From positions 5,908,001 through 5,972,000 of the forward strand of contig NC_089241.1 in the NCBI RefSeq assembly GCF_000512585.2: a stretch of 64,000 nt of DNA. Direction: 5' to 3'. Shown here one piece after another: positions 1-11,829 of the stretch. The translations under genes and the position numbers were made by a program. Within the stretch, counting starts at the first letter, position 1. Each line of letters opens with the position of its first letter. This DNA is from Kwoniella bestiolae CBS 10118 (taxonomy: Eukaryota > Basidiomycota > Tremellomycetes > Tremellales > Cryptococcaceae). The notes beneath the pieces are model-generated. The model was not told the origin of the DNA. It searched no databases and was given only the letters and a program-made list of their open reading frames with translations.

Positions 1-1048
1 CCAGGCTACTCTAGCTGTGATCATTACGCTTGTGGTGTATAGCAGTAAGTCTTCTGGGATAACGTGGATGCGTGTCAATACCCTAACTGTCATAACGATC
101 TCAGTCCTCGCGGAAGCTCCTCATGAGATTCATTACTTCTACAAAATGCGAGCCTGGACCGATTTCATGCAAATGACCGGAACGTTTATTCTCACGTTGT
201 TCTTCTCAATGGAGGTGGGTTCGCTCACTTCAATCTCATTCACATGGTACAATCAAGCTCATGCAATCACGTTATCTTTCATTAGATCGGTCTAGTAGCT
301 TCCGTAGTCTTATCCTTGATTTTGGTAGTTCAAAAATCCTCACAGCCAAGAATTCAAATTATCGGTAGATTGCCTGACTCAGACCAATGGGCACCGATAG
401 ATGAGGATGAGAATGCCCAAGAGGAGATACCGGGTGTATTGGTAGTGAGAATAAGGGAGAGTCTGAGCTTTGCCAATACTGGTCAGCTGAAAGAACGTTT
501 GAGGAGGGTGAGTAGTCAACAGCTCAATCACATGAGATAGTTAAGGAATACTGATACTCGGGATTACTTCTAGCTCGAGCTGTATGGTCATGGGAAATCT
601 CATCCCTCTGACGAACCCAGGAGAGAATCCGCCAAAGCGCTGATCATGCATATGGGGGAAGTACAGGAGATTGATGCCTCGTGAGTATCCTGAACGGATC
701 ACTTTGCATATCCCAGTAATCACTGATTGTACATCACATCACACCACAGAGCGATTCAAATCCTGTATGAACTCAGTCGAGCATACCATGAACGAGGCGT
801 TGGAGTCCATTTCGCATCTATCAAACCTGGTCAAATTGAGAGATTCAAAATTGTGGGATTGACTGAACTTGTAAGTTCTCTTTCATTCCTTTGACATCAC
901 TCGAGTCCCAATGGGGAATACTGTAGCTGATAGGGAAGTACGATGAACGCAGCTGGGTCCGACGCATTTCCATAAACATCTTCAGGAAGCTATGAAGGAA
1001 GTTGAATCGATGGGCTATGGGACGAGTATCTTCTCAAGATTCTCGTAG
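1..1048 (+). CDS. SulP-family sulfate permease, C-terminal part (5' end outside window)
   Basis: This is the 3' part of a sulfate/anion transporter of the SLC26/SulP family, which imports sulfate across the plasma membrane. The reading begins inside a membrane helix and continues with an HEIHYFYKMRAWTDF segment, a helix starting FILTLFFSMEIGLVAS, and then the cytoplasmic STAS domain (VLVVRIRESLSFANTGQLKERLRR). The last exon encodes LGPTHFHKHLQEAM and ends GTSIFSRFS at the TAG of 1046-1048. Several short introns are visible, for example GTAAGT at about 45 to CAG at about 107, and a final intron ending at about 950. The family assignment rests on the characteristic join between the last helices and the STAS domain. 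The substrate is inferred from the family. The start is off the left edge. Confidence 0.8.
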
Positions 1049-1418
1049 TGGCGATAAAACCATTCCGAAGATTGTTCCCCCCACCTCTCAATAATCACCA
1101 TACAACTATATAATGCTCATCACTGTCCTTTTTCTTTTATTCTAATTTTGCATCGTATTCAACTTCTCAATGTGCATACTGCCTTGCGGATGTTGTTTTA
1201 CAGTGGAGTGGAGAGACTGTGTATAGAAGTACTGTAGATTCTGTTAGAAATAGATGTATAATTGCTGCATCCATCATTTTTCGATCTGTCTCTCCGTGTT
1301 CCGAGGAGAAGAATTACACGATACTTCCATTCCTCATCAATACCATTAGAACGATGCATTATTGATACATATCAACACGATGACCTGCCATCCATCGTCC
1401 AATCACGCATGACCGCGG
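1049..1418. other. Intergenic, convergent 3' ends
   Basis: This lies between two genes that converge tail to tail. It is AT-rich with no coding continuity; I see nothing else in it. Confidence 0.5.
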
Positions 1419-4400
1419 TCACCTCCCCCCAGTCATACAACTACAAAACCCCCTTTCCTCACTCCCCTCAATCTGCACCACCAACTCTGTCAACCCCCTT
1501 ATCCGTCTCTTCAGCACTTTCTCAACTCTACTAACAACCTTTTCAGAATTCACATATATCGCGTCCCCTCCAGCCCCACCAGTGAATTTCGATTTCGAGG
1601 ATAAATAGGGGGTATGGAATTTTGAGGGGTCGATGGAAGAGGGTGAGATAGATAGTTGGATATGTATCGATCCGATCAGTTCACCCTCGCATCGCGGCCA
1701 GAAGCGGGGGGAGGCGTAGTTCGCTACGCCGTCTACTGATGATAGCTGTACACACGAATTGTAATGTCAGCCTCATTGATCAGACGGGGTTGACCCCAGG
1801 GTCACAGAGCTGGGTGAACGGAGGTGAGAGTGGTGATCGGAATGGACTACCCACCTCTGATAGTGCCCCTCTGATCTCTTCCTCTTTCTCCGACCCGACA
1901 TCCAGACACAGTACTTTCCCCGAATCGATCACCAGCGGAATCACACTAGCCATAATGAGAACAGCAATGAACAGACTCGCAATGGGATCAAATCCTGTCC
2001 AACCGGTGTATTTGATCAGGATCGTAGAAATGATCACTCCCACACTTCCCAACGTGTCGGCCAAGACATGTAAAAAAACTCCTCGCATGTTATGGGAATG
2101 GGAATGATCGTGGCCATGTCCGTGATCGTCGTGAGAGTGAGAGTGAGAGTGATGCTCATGAGAGTGATCATTGCAGTGGGAATGGTCGTCATGGGAATGA
2201 GAGTGATCGTGATGCTGGAGCAAAGAGTAGGTCAGCTACATACACGTTTATCAAGGAGGTAGCAGCTTACATCGTGGCTGTGATGCTCGTGCTCATGCCC
2301 ATGCCCATCACACGCGCCATGATTATGATCATGAGGTTGATGGTCATGCGCATCATGAGAATGATCATGCTTGTGGGCATCTTGCTGAGCTTGAGTTTTC
2401 AGGAATCCGGATGATCTTCTTTTGGCCAGCGTTCTCTGTTGTCTGGTAGAAGCGGAAGTCTACTCCTTGTCTTAGCTCTGTCGTTCACCACACGACTGGG
2501 TGATCACTTACTCCTTGGGACTCTGATCGATGATGATCGTGCGAATGATCATGTCGGTGATCCTCCTGAGATCCTGAGTCAGCGGACATCCCACTTCAAG
2601 AAACGGACAAATCCTTAAGGACTCACCTTCTTCTCATTCACTGGGACATGAGCATGACTGTGCGAATGACCATGTCCGTGATCATGACTATGTCCATGAC
2701 CATGATGATGATGTCCGCCGGTCGCCCACATTCCGAACAAGTTGATAGCTAAACCAACGCCAGATACAAGAAGGAGTTGTTGGGTCTCCATCTCAGGCGG
2801 GTCAATACTGCTCAAAGCGAATCAGCTACTTCTTCGATGATATGTCTGTGTGAGACAGCTTACACTCTTTGTATACCCTCGAATATGATGAAGATGGAGA
2901 TGAGAATAAGGAAACAGCCTAAAGCTCTGTCAGCTCATTGATTAAATACAGCCTTTTGGAGGGAAGCTCACCATTCGCAAATCCACTCAACGTTTCTACT
3001 CTGGAATATCCAAATGTATACCTCCCATCAGGTTTCCAAGTAGCCGCTACTGACGCCCATAATCCCACCGCTAATCCCAGACAATCGAATGCCATGTGTA
3101 TAGCTAATAAGGGAAATCAGCTGGGCTCGAGATATGGAAGTTTTTCCAACTAGTACGCACCGTCTGAGATCAATCCTAATGAGTTCGTAGCTACGCCGTA
3201 TACCATCTGAACGAACATGTATGCCAAGTTGAGTAAAAGGAAGTAGAAGATTTTGGAAGATGTCGGTGTGTTGAGGATAGTCTGGAGATGGGGGCGCCAT
3301 CTGGCAGGAAGGAGGGATATGAAAGACCAGGATGGTCTAGCAGTTGAGAGGGATTTGTTTGGGAAGCCCCACTGTATCGTAGAATATTTAGCAAAATCAC
3401 TTTCACTGTCATCAGAGACACCTGGACATACCTGAGCTGGGCCATTTTTGCTGCTGATCTTCTTTTCGCCCGTCATAGTCGTACTGATTAATGCCAGAGG
3501 TAGAAGTACCAGCAGGTCTGTATAGGTCGGTACGGGACTCAAAGCGAAGAACTGGAGTACCGGGATAGTACAGATGAACAACGTCTGATCTCTGCTCGTC
3601 CTTAATCTAAGTGTTGATCCAGGAGACGGGGTCGAGGTAAATGGGAATGGGATATATCGAACCAATAGTCCAGTAACAAAAGAAGCGAATCTTTGTCCGG
3701 GAATATTAGATATAGGCAATGGGATTGGTATGATTCCCTATTTTCAAGATTTTCGAAAATGAGTTATCAATTCGTTATGATGACGAACGTGCGTGATAGC
3801 GAGAGGTGACTAACCAGTTGATGTAATACAAATATCGATGCCGATGCAGTTGCAGTCGATACTAAGCAATACCATAGTCCTCTATCATTCTTTGGTTTCT
3901 CTTTATCTTCGCTGCGATTTCTGTTGGATGATATATCGGAAAGATACTGTTCGGATAGAAAGGTGGTACCGGCAAATAGTATGGTGGATATGAGAGCGAT
4001 GACTATAGTCGAATAACGGTCAGAAGGCGATGCTTGGGATAACAAGGAGCAGCCTGACTTACCATTCTGTGTTGCCGCTTGGCCTATGATGTATACTGCA
4101 GATACTATGATAGGCAGGAGAGGTGCAAGCTGAGTGACAGCGACTGGTAAGCCAAGGTGGGACTGTTGCACGCGTATTTATCACTCACACCGTTTACGTC
4201 AAGTATGCTTCCGAAATCCAGAATGAAACCGAGATATGCTACAATGGTGAGTCTGAGAGGCGAAGGGTCAGCGGTGAAACAACCTGTCTTGATATGAACT
4301 GTCACCTACCTCAAAGGACCTATCTGCTGGAGGGCGACGAAGAAAGCAACTGATTGTACGGCCAGTACCACGCTGAGCTGAACAGAGCTCTGCCGTGCGA

Positions 4401-4780
4401 CTGGGTTAGTGACAGCAGGATTGCGATGATATCCTGAATATGAAGGGACTCACTGCTGATCTCTTGCTACCCTCTTTGCTCTTCTTCCTCGCATCGCCCA
4501 TGAACTCCTTCAATTCACCTATGATCCTACCAGCCCATAGACCCAGAACTAACCATCCCGTCCCACCACTAAGCTTCCTCGGATCATCCAGTACCCAGCT
4601 CTTGGACGCTGCTACAGCTAGCGCACCAATGAATAGCCTAAGATACGAATTTGGCCTGATCGTGTTCTGGGAGGTGGAGTAGAAAGATGGGTTTTGACTT
4701 TGGAAAAGAGACCGACGCGAAGGGACTTTGTGGACTGTCCGATGGAGTGGTGTGGGTGTCGAAGGCGAAGGTGCTTGCAT
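1419..4780 (-). CDS. MSC2: Msc2-type cation diffusion facilitator (zinc transporter)
   Basis: This is a multi-exon CDF zinc transporter of the Msc2/SLC30A5 class, which moves zinc into the ER/Golgi. I start it at the ATG at 4780 (MQAPSPSTPTPLH). An N-terminal block of hydrophobic segments not found in short CDF proteins follows, then the CDF core with MVYGVATNSLGLISDGAY and VFLHVLADTLGSVGVIIST. These carry the HxxxD/DxxxD-type zinc residues. Between them is a very His-rich loop spread over four exons (about 2107-2700). The last exon, 1419-1745, encodes YASPRFWPRCEGELIGSI and ends in FCSCMTGGR. The two-part architecture (extra helices plus CDF) is diagnostic of the Msc2/ZnT5 branch. Yeast Msc2 works as a heteromer with Zrg17; no partner is seen here. 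Confidence 0.85.
2107..2700 (-). repeat. His/Gly/Asp/Ser low-complexity coding repeats of the zinc transporter
   Basis: Runs of HxHxHxDH-type codons occur in four successive exons: about 2107-2223, 2274-2400, 2500-2580 and 2627-2700. They form the cytoplasmic His-rich loop of the CDF protein. At the DNA level they are imperfect CATGATCAT/GTGATCGTG-type repeats. Confidence 0.75.
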
Positions 4781-5187
4781 CGTGGATCGATGTGAGCTTG
4801 CCTTGACGCAGTGCTAGTCGGTGATACAGAGACAGTACAGCTACAAGAACAGGGATGAGATGAGATCAAAGCGTGAGTATATATGGACAGGTAAAAAAGG
4901 AAACAGAGTAGAGATCAGAGAGTGTTCAAGTGGTCCCCCGCATTCAGACGCGTCAATGCTCACATTGATCCAGGCTTGGCGTGAGAGATTCACTGTAAAA
5001 GTCATTATCAATGATCGATGCTTCGTCTTGCTTACAGCGGAGGCGGCTGCTGTGCATGCATGTGAAGTATATGACCATGCAAATTCTTACCACAATTCTC
5101 ACCGTTCATTGACTTCGGTTATGACCTGACTTCAACGTGATCAAGAACAGCCAGTGCTGATGGTGGATGACGCAAAAAGATGTTTCA
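4781..5187. other. Intergenic between zinc transporter and tRNA
   Basis: Short open frames only, with no splice-supported gene. It should contain the promoter of the zinc transporter. Confidence 0.4.
5174..5178 (-). terminator. Pol III terminator
   Basis: A run of five A on the plus strand, TTTTT on the transcribed strand, lies 10 bp past the tRNA 3' end. This is the usual Pol III stop. Confidence 0.6.
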
Positions 5188-5294
5188 AGGTTTCACTGGG
5201 ATTCGAACCCAGGTTACTTGGATATATCTAGTTTCGAACTTTCTCGGGAAGATCTGTTCAGAACCAAGGGTCTTAACCACTAGACAATAAAACC
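5188..5294 (-). tRNA. tRNA-Gln (anticodon CUG) with intron
   Basis: On the minus strand all arms fold. The acceptor stem is GGTTTTA/TGAAACC, the D arm GTCT...AGAC with a GG in the loop, the anticodon stem CTTGG/CCAAG, and the T arm CTGGG-TTCGAAT-CCCAG. The discriminator is T. The anticodon loop TTCTGA places CTG at 5259-5261 (reads CAG, glutamine). A 35-nt intron at about 5223-5257 sits one base 3' of the anticodon, the canonical position for nuclear tRNA introns. CCA is not encoded. Confidence 0.92.
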
Positions 5295-5793
5295 ATGAAT
5301 GGTTCGGTGATAGAGCTTTTGCACAGTATATATAGCTAATTGGATTGAAAGCGGATCCGTATAGGCAACTCGTTGCAATGTTGATTACTCAAACCTCTCA
5401 TGCATGAGGTACGAACACCGATGCATGACGATAACTTTTAACGCTTTGTTAGCGTGATTGGCGATGTTTGACGCGTATCGTGGACCTATCAAACTCGAGT
5501 ACTGCGTCCCCCCACCATGTTCCACTGTCCTCATTGAGCTGGTAGATGAGAAGATGAAAGGGGTTATAGGCAATTGGTAAACTATCTATGGACTTAACAT
5601 CACCCAAAATGATGATTATCTGAGGACTTGGAAGGAGTATATCGATATTGTGGATTTGGAGGCACAATACATAGGACAGAGAGTGAGGCATGCGACTCTT
5701 GCATATCCGGTAATTGGCACGAGGCTACCATCCTCTTATACCCTAATCTTCCATGATAAACGAACCCTGCCGATGCTGGCGAAGCGCCGTGGT
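5295..5793. other. Intergenic
   Basis: No gene supported. It holds the tRNA 5' flank and the 3' end region of the choline-transporter-like gene. Confidence 0.4.
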
Positions 5794-8668
5794 CTAAGCT
5801 TCTCCTGGTAGGTCATCCTTGTTCAACAACCCACGATAGTTCTTATACGACTCTTCAGTACTTAGAGCCTGTACCAGCGCAAGGCAAGACGTCAATCATT
5901 GATATAGCAGGAAGGGAGCAAGTTGGGTAAAAGCAAATTTTGAAACTCACCTTGTAAAACTGTTCGTTCCTTTTTGCAAGATTTCTATCGAGACAGAAAT
6001 ATCAGCTTGGAAGTTTCGACAGCAAAGGTATTATAGATTAATGTATCCCATCGGATGTCGTAAGTATGCAAGGACGAAGTGATATGACTTACTCTGGGGT
6101 TTTGTCCAGACAGAACAAAATGGTCGATACGCCTGCGTCCTGCAAATTTACCGTAAAAGAATCAACTTAGCATTTTCCGAATATTCCACTCCATCAACCG
6201 TCAGAGCACTTACCAAAGCAGAGGTGAGGACCAAACCGATGTTCAGAACCAGGATGAAAGCATATACCAACACAACCCAGTCCCACCAATCATCGACCTT
6301 CGCGGTCCCATCGATGATGATGGTGTACACGTAGGTCAGGGCGGTACAGATGATAGCGCATGCGATGCAAGTGGTGTGTAAGGAGAATCCAACGATACAA
6401 TCGGTGATCATTGCGTTTACGCCTAGGTATTACCAAAAAACTCCTTGTCAGTCGCGTGTAGAGTACAATATTTGGCTCTTGGATGGGGAAAAGGAGAAAG
6501 ACCGATGGATGACTTACCCAATGGCATTTCATCTTTGTTCTTCCTCTTCTTGACTAATTTGACTATAGCTTTGGCCGATGGAATCTGGATAAGACATACA
6601 GGATCAGTAAACATCAACGCGGGGCTGCTCGGAATGAAGACTCTTACAAAGCCATGTTCGAATTTGTCGACACCAATTTTGACGCTGCGATTCAGACTGT
6701 TATCATCTGGCAGGGGTATATGGTATATGGCTATGACAAGATTGACTTACTATACGTATTTGTTGAACAGCTCTAGTAATCCCTCAATAGCATTGATGAA
6801 GCAGAAGCACTAATCCAGAAAAAAGAACGCAATTGTCAGCATGGACTAAAATAAATTGCCTGCTCCTTTTATTCATACTGTATCAGGTTGATCCGAGACT
6901 CGACTCACGCAGCATGTGAAAAGACCTGAACCTGTTTACCGTAGCAGACGGAATGACGAGATGTTAGGCTTTGCCCTCTTTTCGAAGCAGGTTGAGTACT
7001 CACCACACAGCTCCAGACTTATAGACTTGATAATATACGCGAGAGTCTCCACCAACCCCACTAACAAACTACCAAATGCGACTGACCCAAGAGAAGTGGA
7101 AGTGGCTTTTTTGAATGCGGCCCAGGATTCGCTCTTCTCCTTGGTATCGGTACCATCCCACCACGTCGAGTATGGTCCGCCGGCCAAAGTCAGGATTATA
7201 ACGTTGCCTACCACCTGAGGCGCCAAGGCACTATCAGCCCAGGAGAAGTTAGGTTGAAAGCCAAGTTGAACGTACTGATGATACCCAAAGGTACGTGAGC
7301 AAGACAAAGATAAATAGAGTGATCAGGAGACCCAGAGAGCAAGATCCGACTTCCTGGCATGCTGCAATACCGGTATCACGTATGGTCAGCCTCCATCACG
7401 CTGGGTGAGGTTGATGTATATCGATCATTACTGGGGAGATGACTTGCCATCTCGTCCCGGTGCGAATTTCAGATAAACAGCCACGAAAGTGAATAGATTC
7501 CACAACGAGATTACACCTTCGACGAAAAGACCTGAACAACATGGAAAAAGCATCAGCAGGTGGGTTTATGGGATACAGGGGTGAGTCAGCGCACCGATAA
7601 GTACTGTCCAGAAAACGGAATGATGCTTTTTGGCCCCTTTATTGGCGGTGTCTAGTAGATCTCTGGCAAGACGGAATTTGTGCCTCATGAACCAGAGCGA
7701 TGCGCCTAGGAGGATACCCGTCACTGCAAGCACCGCGGCGGTGACCCAGGCTTGATACCATTGAAAATCAGTAACGCCCTATTTTTTCCATTGAAATCGC
7801 AGTATAAAAAATAACGACAACCTGTAGTGTGGTTACAGTACATGCTCTTAGACTAGCATAAGAACTCACCTTGCAGATAAATGAGTCCTGTATTGCAAGA
7901 TGGGAACACGCACAAAACTGTGTCAGTCGCCGGTACTTCATTGCGTGCAGAAGGAGATGGAGGACTCACCTCCAGCAGCAGCCAGACAGAGGAATACGCC
8001 CAGCACGGGACCCGATCTAATGACCAATCCGGGAAACTTCCTGATAAACTGCAAAAGTGAATTTGCCCAACGATCAGTCTGCTGTACGAGGTTAAAGACA
8101 TAAGAGATCAGAGGACATCAACTTACAAAGAGTAGTAGAAGATTCAAGAGGATTGCAAGGCCGGTAGCGCCCATCAACATGAATGTCGTGTCTCTGCAAT
8201 GTTGCCACGTCAAATATCAATACAAGACATCGAATCAGCCATCAAGGTATTATACACTCCCTCAGACATGGCCAACTTGTAGATGTGATGAATGCTTACC
8301 CATTGAACAATGCCTCCCTCACATCTGCTCCATCAACCTTCAACCCATCATCATCATCCCTCTTCCCATTCCCGCTCCCACTCCCAGCAGTACTAGCAGC
8401 GCTCTCCTCGAACTTATCGTAATTCCTCGTAAACTCGAAAATCACGTATACGCTCAGGACCAAGTACAGTACAAAATTTACTACGAATAAAGCGAAGGCC
8501 CATCTATCATGACATCTACTCCAAAAAGGAAGCTTTGACGCGCTCTCTGCGTTTCGCGTCGTTGGAGTTCATAGTGTCGGCTATGGATCGCTCTGCGTTG
8601 GAGTTTGCTTTGGGTGGAGGACTGATCACCGAGGTGGCTTCTCCGAATCTTGGCACTCTGGGTGACAT
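5794..8668 (-). CDS. PNS1: Choline transporter-like protein (CTL/SLC44, Pns1-like) with a probable frameshift near its N terminus
   Basis: This is a multi-pass plasma-membrane protein of the CTL/SLC44 family. Exons read from 8668 downward encode MSPRVPRFGEAT, FVVNFVLYLVLSVYVIFEF, a helix GLAILLNLLLLF, WYQAWVTAAVLAVTGILL, and the family signature LAGGPYSTWWDG followed by TSTSLGSVAFGSLLVGLVE. Next come CFCFINAIEGLLELFNKY and DAGVSTILFCLDK. The tail NKDDLPGEA ends at a TAG at 5794-5796. These late motifs are the SLC44 core. At 8523-8527 a five-base A run (T5 on the coding strand) breaks the frame. With four bases the protein would read RVKASFWSRCHDRW straight through; with five it hits TAG. The function of fungal Pns1 proteins is not firmly established. 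Confidence 0.8.
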
Positions 8669-9436
8669 TTAGGGATTTTGGGCTTGCCTTGTTGAGCTTA
8701 TATAGTACTGTGTATTTAGACTGAGTTTTTATTTTGTTTTAATGGTCTCAATTATGTTGTGTCGTGGTATTGAATGAGTGTAATGATTGCTCGAAACCGT
8801 ATTATATTTTATTTTTGATGTTATTATATGTTATCAATAATCGGACGGATACTTTTTGAATGCTGATGAGCAGATCTAGGTAGGGGATGCATTTGTACTT
8901 TGTTGCTAGGTGCATCAGGTGAGATACGAGTACATATCACCAGAAATACCATCCGTACCATCCTTTCAGCTTGTTCACCTCTGACGTGTTTGGCTGATGC
9001 AACGCTGCAACAATACCTTTCAGAGCGCCCAGCTCTTTTCATTCCCACCGTGTCTGATCGTAACGTGATATGTAATCCCTGTTGTTCCTTTCGACACCTT
9101 TCGATTGTTTCATCGGCTAGTCGCAGAAAAATCAGGTGTCAGATCGTGCTCGTTGGCCATGTCGCTGAACATTGATTTAATTCCATGCATTTCCTTTTCA
9201 TATTCATGTCCGTTATTTCCAGTATTTTCGGTTCGTTTTGCATATCTATAAATAGGTATGAAGTATGAGTATATATGCAATAAGGTTATAATCATCTGCC
9301 TCTATATTTTATTTCGATTTTAGCTTCAATTTCATTTGCATTTCCTCACATCCTCCTTCCTCATGAGCTGTTGTTTCGCTGTGTACACCAACTTCCTCTC
9401 AACTCTGCACCGAATCTCCAAAACCGGAGTCAACGC
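8669..9436. other. Intergenic
   Basis: AT-rich 768-bp spacer. Short frames on both strands show no codon bias or splice support. It contains the promoter of the choline-transporter-like gene and the 3' end of the methyltransferase gene. Confidence 0.4.
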
Positions 9437-11511
9437 TTAGTGCAAGGTTTGATCGGCCCACATGTCTTGGTGGGAAATGACGGGTTCGGCCTTCTTAGCT
9501 GTGTGGTATAACACATTTCCGTGTGATGGGATACCTTCGACCTGTTACGGAGAGAAGTATATAAGCTGTATTTCCAAGTCAAAGCTTGCGTTCAACTTAC
9601 TCTGTGGAAAGCGTTAAGGTTCTTGTGGGCAGTAATTTGGAACACAGAAGCGGAACCTTGTCTATGGTGACGAAGTGTCAGATATTAGCGGCGCCCTGAC
9701 ATATGAGATAGTTGATACAAGTATGACGAAGACTCAGCTCACCTCGACGAGCTACAAAGATCAAAAAAAGCAAATATACGTCAGTCATACCCCTTTATGC
9801 TGTAGAAGTGTCAACTCACATAACAGAGTAAGCCAAGAAGTAAACCCAGATTCTGTACCATCTTTCACCGTATTTGGCAATAACTTTATCCTTGTTGCTG
9901 ACCCAGTTCAAGTACCATCTGTGGATTGTAGCAGAGTAGTGCACACCCAGGACGTCGACGGTCTTGATTTCGAAGTTTGCAGATTCGAGTTGCTTGATGA
10001 CCCATCCGAGGGGGAGGGACGCATCGGCACCGGGGAAGACGTATTTGTTCATGCTACATTAGTCGAGGAGTGAGCGATGTCAGACCGATAAGAAAATAGG
10101 ATACTGAGGTACATCGATTGAAGGAGATATGGTACGAAAAGAGGTGAAAAAGGTCGCACTCACAACAAACCCCAGTTCAGATCCTCGAACTGCCAACAAG
10201 TTCTGATACCAGCAACTTGGAAAACCAACAACCCATCATCATCCAAAAGATCATAGACTTCTTTCAGGAAGGTGCCGTATCGCTTGATACCGACATGCTC
10301 GGCCATTTCCAAACATGAAATCTTGTTGAAGTAACCTTTCGAGTGAGGAATATCTCTGTAGTCCATACACAAGATTCGACCTTGGGTATCGGGGACACCG
10401 TTCTCTCGTAGTCGCTGATTACCGAATTGGGTTTGGTTCTTGGCGAGAGTGACTATTGTATTCGAGTAATGCATTATCAATATCGTATCGCACGCCAAAT
10501 GTGACTTAGGCGAGATGAGGAAATCGTAGCACTCACCTCCAGTGACATCACATCCATAGTTCTTACCAGCAAAGGTAGCCAATGTACCCCATCCACAACC
10601 AATATCCAACATTCTGTCGGTAGGCTTCAAGTCCAATTTCTCACAAACCATCTTCAATTTGTTATCTTGCAATTCTTCCAAAGTTTCCATCTTGTTGATG
10701 TCGGAGATGACACCTGATGTGTAGATCATTCGGGGACCGAGGAACCAAGAATAAAAGTCGTCTCCTCGATCGTAGTGATCTCGGACTTGTTCTTCGTCTT
10801 GGGATTGAGAGTGGATGATCACGTCGGGGATGAGGTTGAAGAGGACGTATTTGAACATCTGGGTTGCAATCAAGAATACGTATCAGCTGTGATTCCCTCT
10901 ATCAAAGTCTTTTTATGATTCATCCAGTTGGAACCTGCGCAAGTGATCTGGCATACTCACCTCAGGGGTGAACTCGAAAGAAGCCCAGTCATGTCTCCAT
11001 TCCATCATTTCCAACACATCACCGTTGAAGTCCGCCTTACCAGCGAAATAGGCATCATGGAAAACTTGCATTGGGATTTTCTTAGTCTCGTTGTACTTTT
11101 TCAAGCTTTGATCTTTCAAGGTGATGTAGTTGCTGATGGGTTTACCGGGGAATACAGCCTTTTCGTTGAGTCGTGCGCCAAACTTAGACTTGAAGGTCCA
11201 ATAACCGATAGCGATGGGTACACCTAAAAGCACAAAGAGGAAGAAGTAGAAGTACCATCCTGTCCTGAATGGGAGGAGCTTCTGTACGAGCCATGGACCG
11301 AAGAAGAGGCAGAAAGCAAGTTGGTAGTTTGAGAATGCTGCTGAGCCTTCGGCGGGGAAGGTGGGATTAGCAATAGCTGGGTAGTTGGTGCTGCGACAGA
11401 GCGGTCTAGTCAGCTTATGATACTCCGTTCAGTCAAGAGAGGGCTAGCTTACGTTCTGACAGTCTGGACTGGCTCTGCACCACCGTTGATGGTGGTCTTT
11501 TCCTCAGCCAT
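9437..11511 (-). CDS. SMT1: Sphingolipid C9-methyltransferase
   Basis: This SAM-dependent enzyme adds the C9 methyl branch to the sphingoid base of fungal glucosylceramide, at the ER membrane. The start is MAEEKTTINGGAEP at 11511. Two hydrophobic segments follow (about 11220-11400; LVQKLLPFRTGWYFYF). The cyclopropane-synthase-like catalytic fold comes next: HYDRGDDFYSWFLGPRM, then the SAM-binding loop MLDIGCGWGTLATFAG, then DYRDIP and CLEMAEHVG. The C-terminal part FEIKTVDVLGVHYSATIHRW is typical of this fungal class, and the protein ends MWADQTLH. Bacterial Cfa enzymes lack the N-terminal membrane segments, which argues for the sphingolipid enzyme. It is divergent from the next gene, with a 318-bp shared upstream region. 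Confidence 0.9.
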
Positions 11512-11829
11512 TTTGAATGCTATCTTGTTGGATGGAGAAAGAGGAAAAGGAGTATGGAATATGAAGATGCATGATCTTTTTTGAGGGGGACCTACGTTCG
11601 CAGTGCCAGTCAGTGACACGTCCAATCTCAATTTCGCGACAATGGGATATCGCCACGTGGCAAATGGAACCGTGCACTAGAGTAGTCCGATCACCTGCTT
11701 TTATCTTCTCACGTCATCACATCTTACATCTCGAGTTGAGGTCGAATTGGATAAACAATGGTCAATCACACATCACTCATGTTCACTTCTCACATCTCAA
11801 TCACCACAATCACATCTTGAACCTTCCAT
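11512..11829. promoter_or_regulatory. Divergent promoter region between SMT1-like gene and the acidic Myb-like gene
   Basis: This 318-bp region separates two divergent start codons. I see no clear TATA element or operator. Confidence 0.35.

Noticed and set aside
1262..1534. A 90-codon plus-strand open frame
   Set aside because: It is antisense to the last exon of the zinc transporter, which carries a conserved C-terminal segment.
2107..2700. Repeats resembling a satellite or CRISPR-like tract
   Set aside because: The repeats are irregular, in frame and encode the His-rich loop of a CDF transporter; there are no constant repeats with unique spacers.
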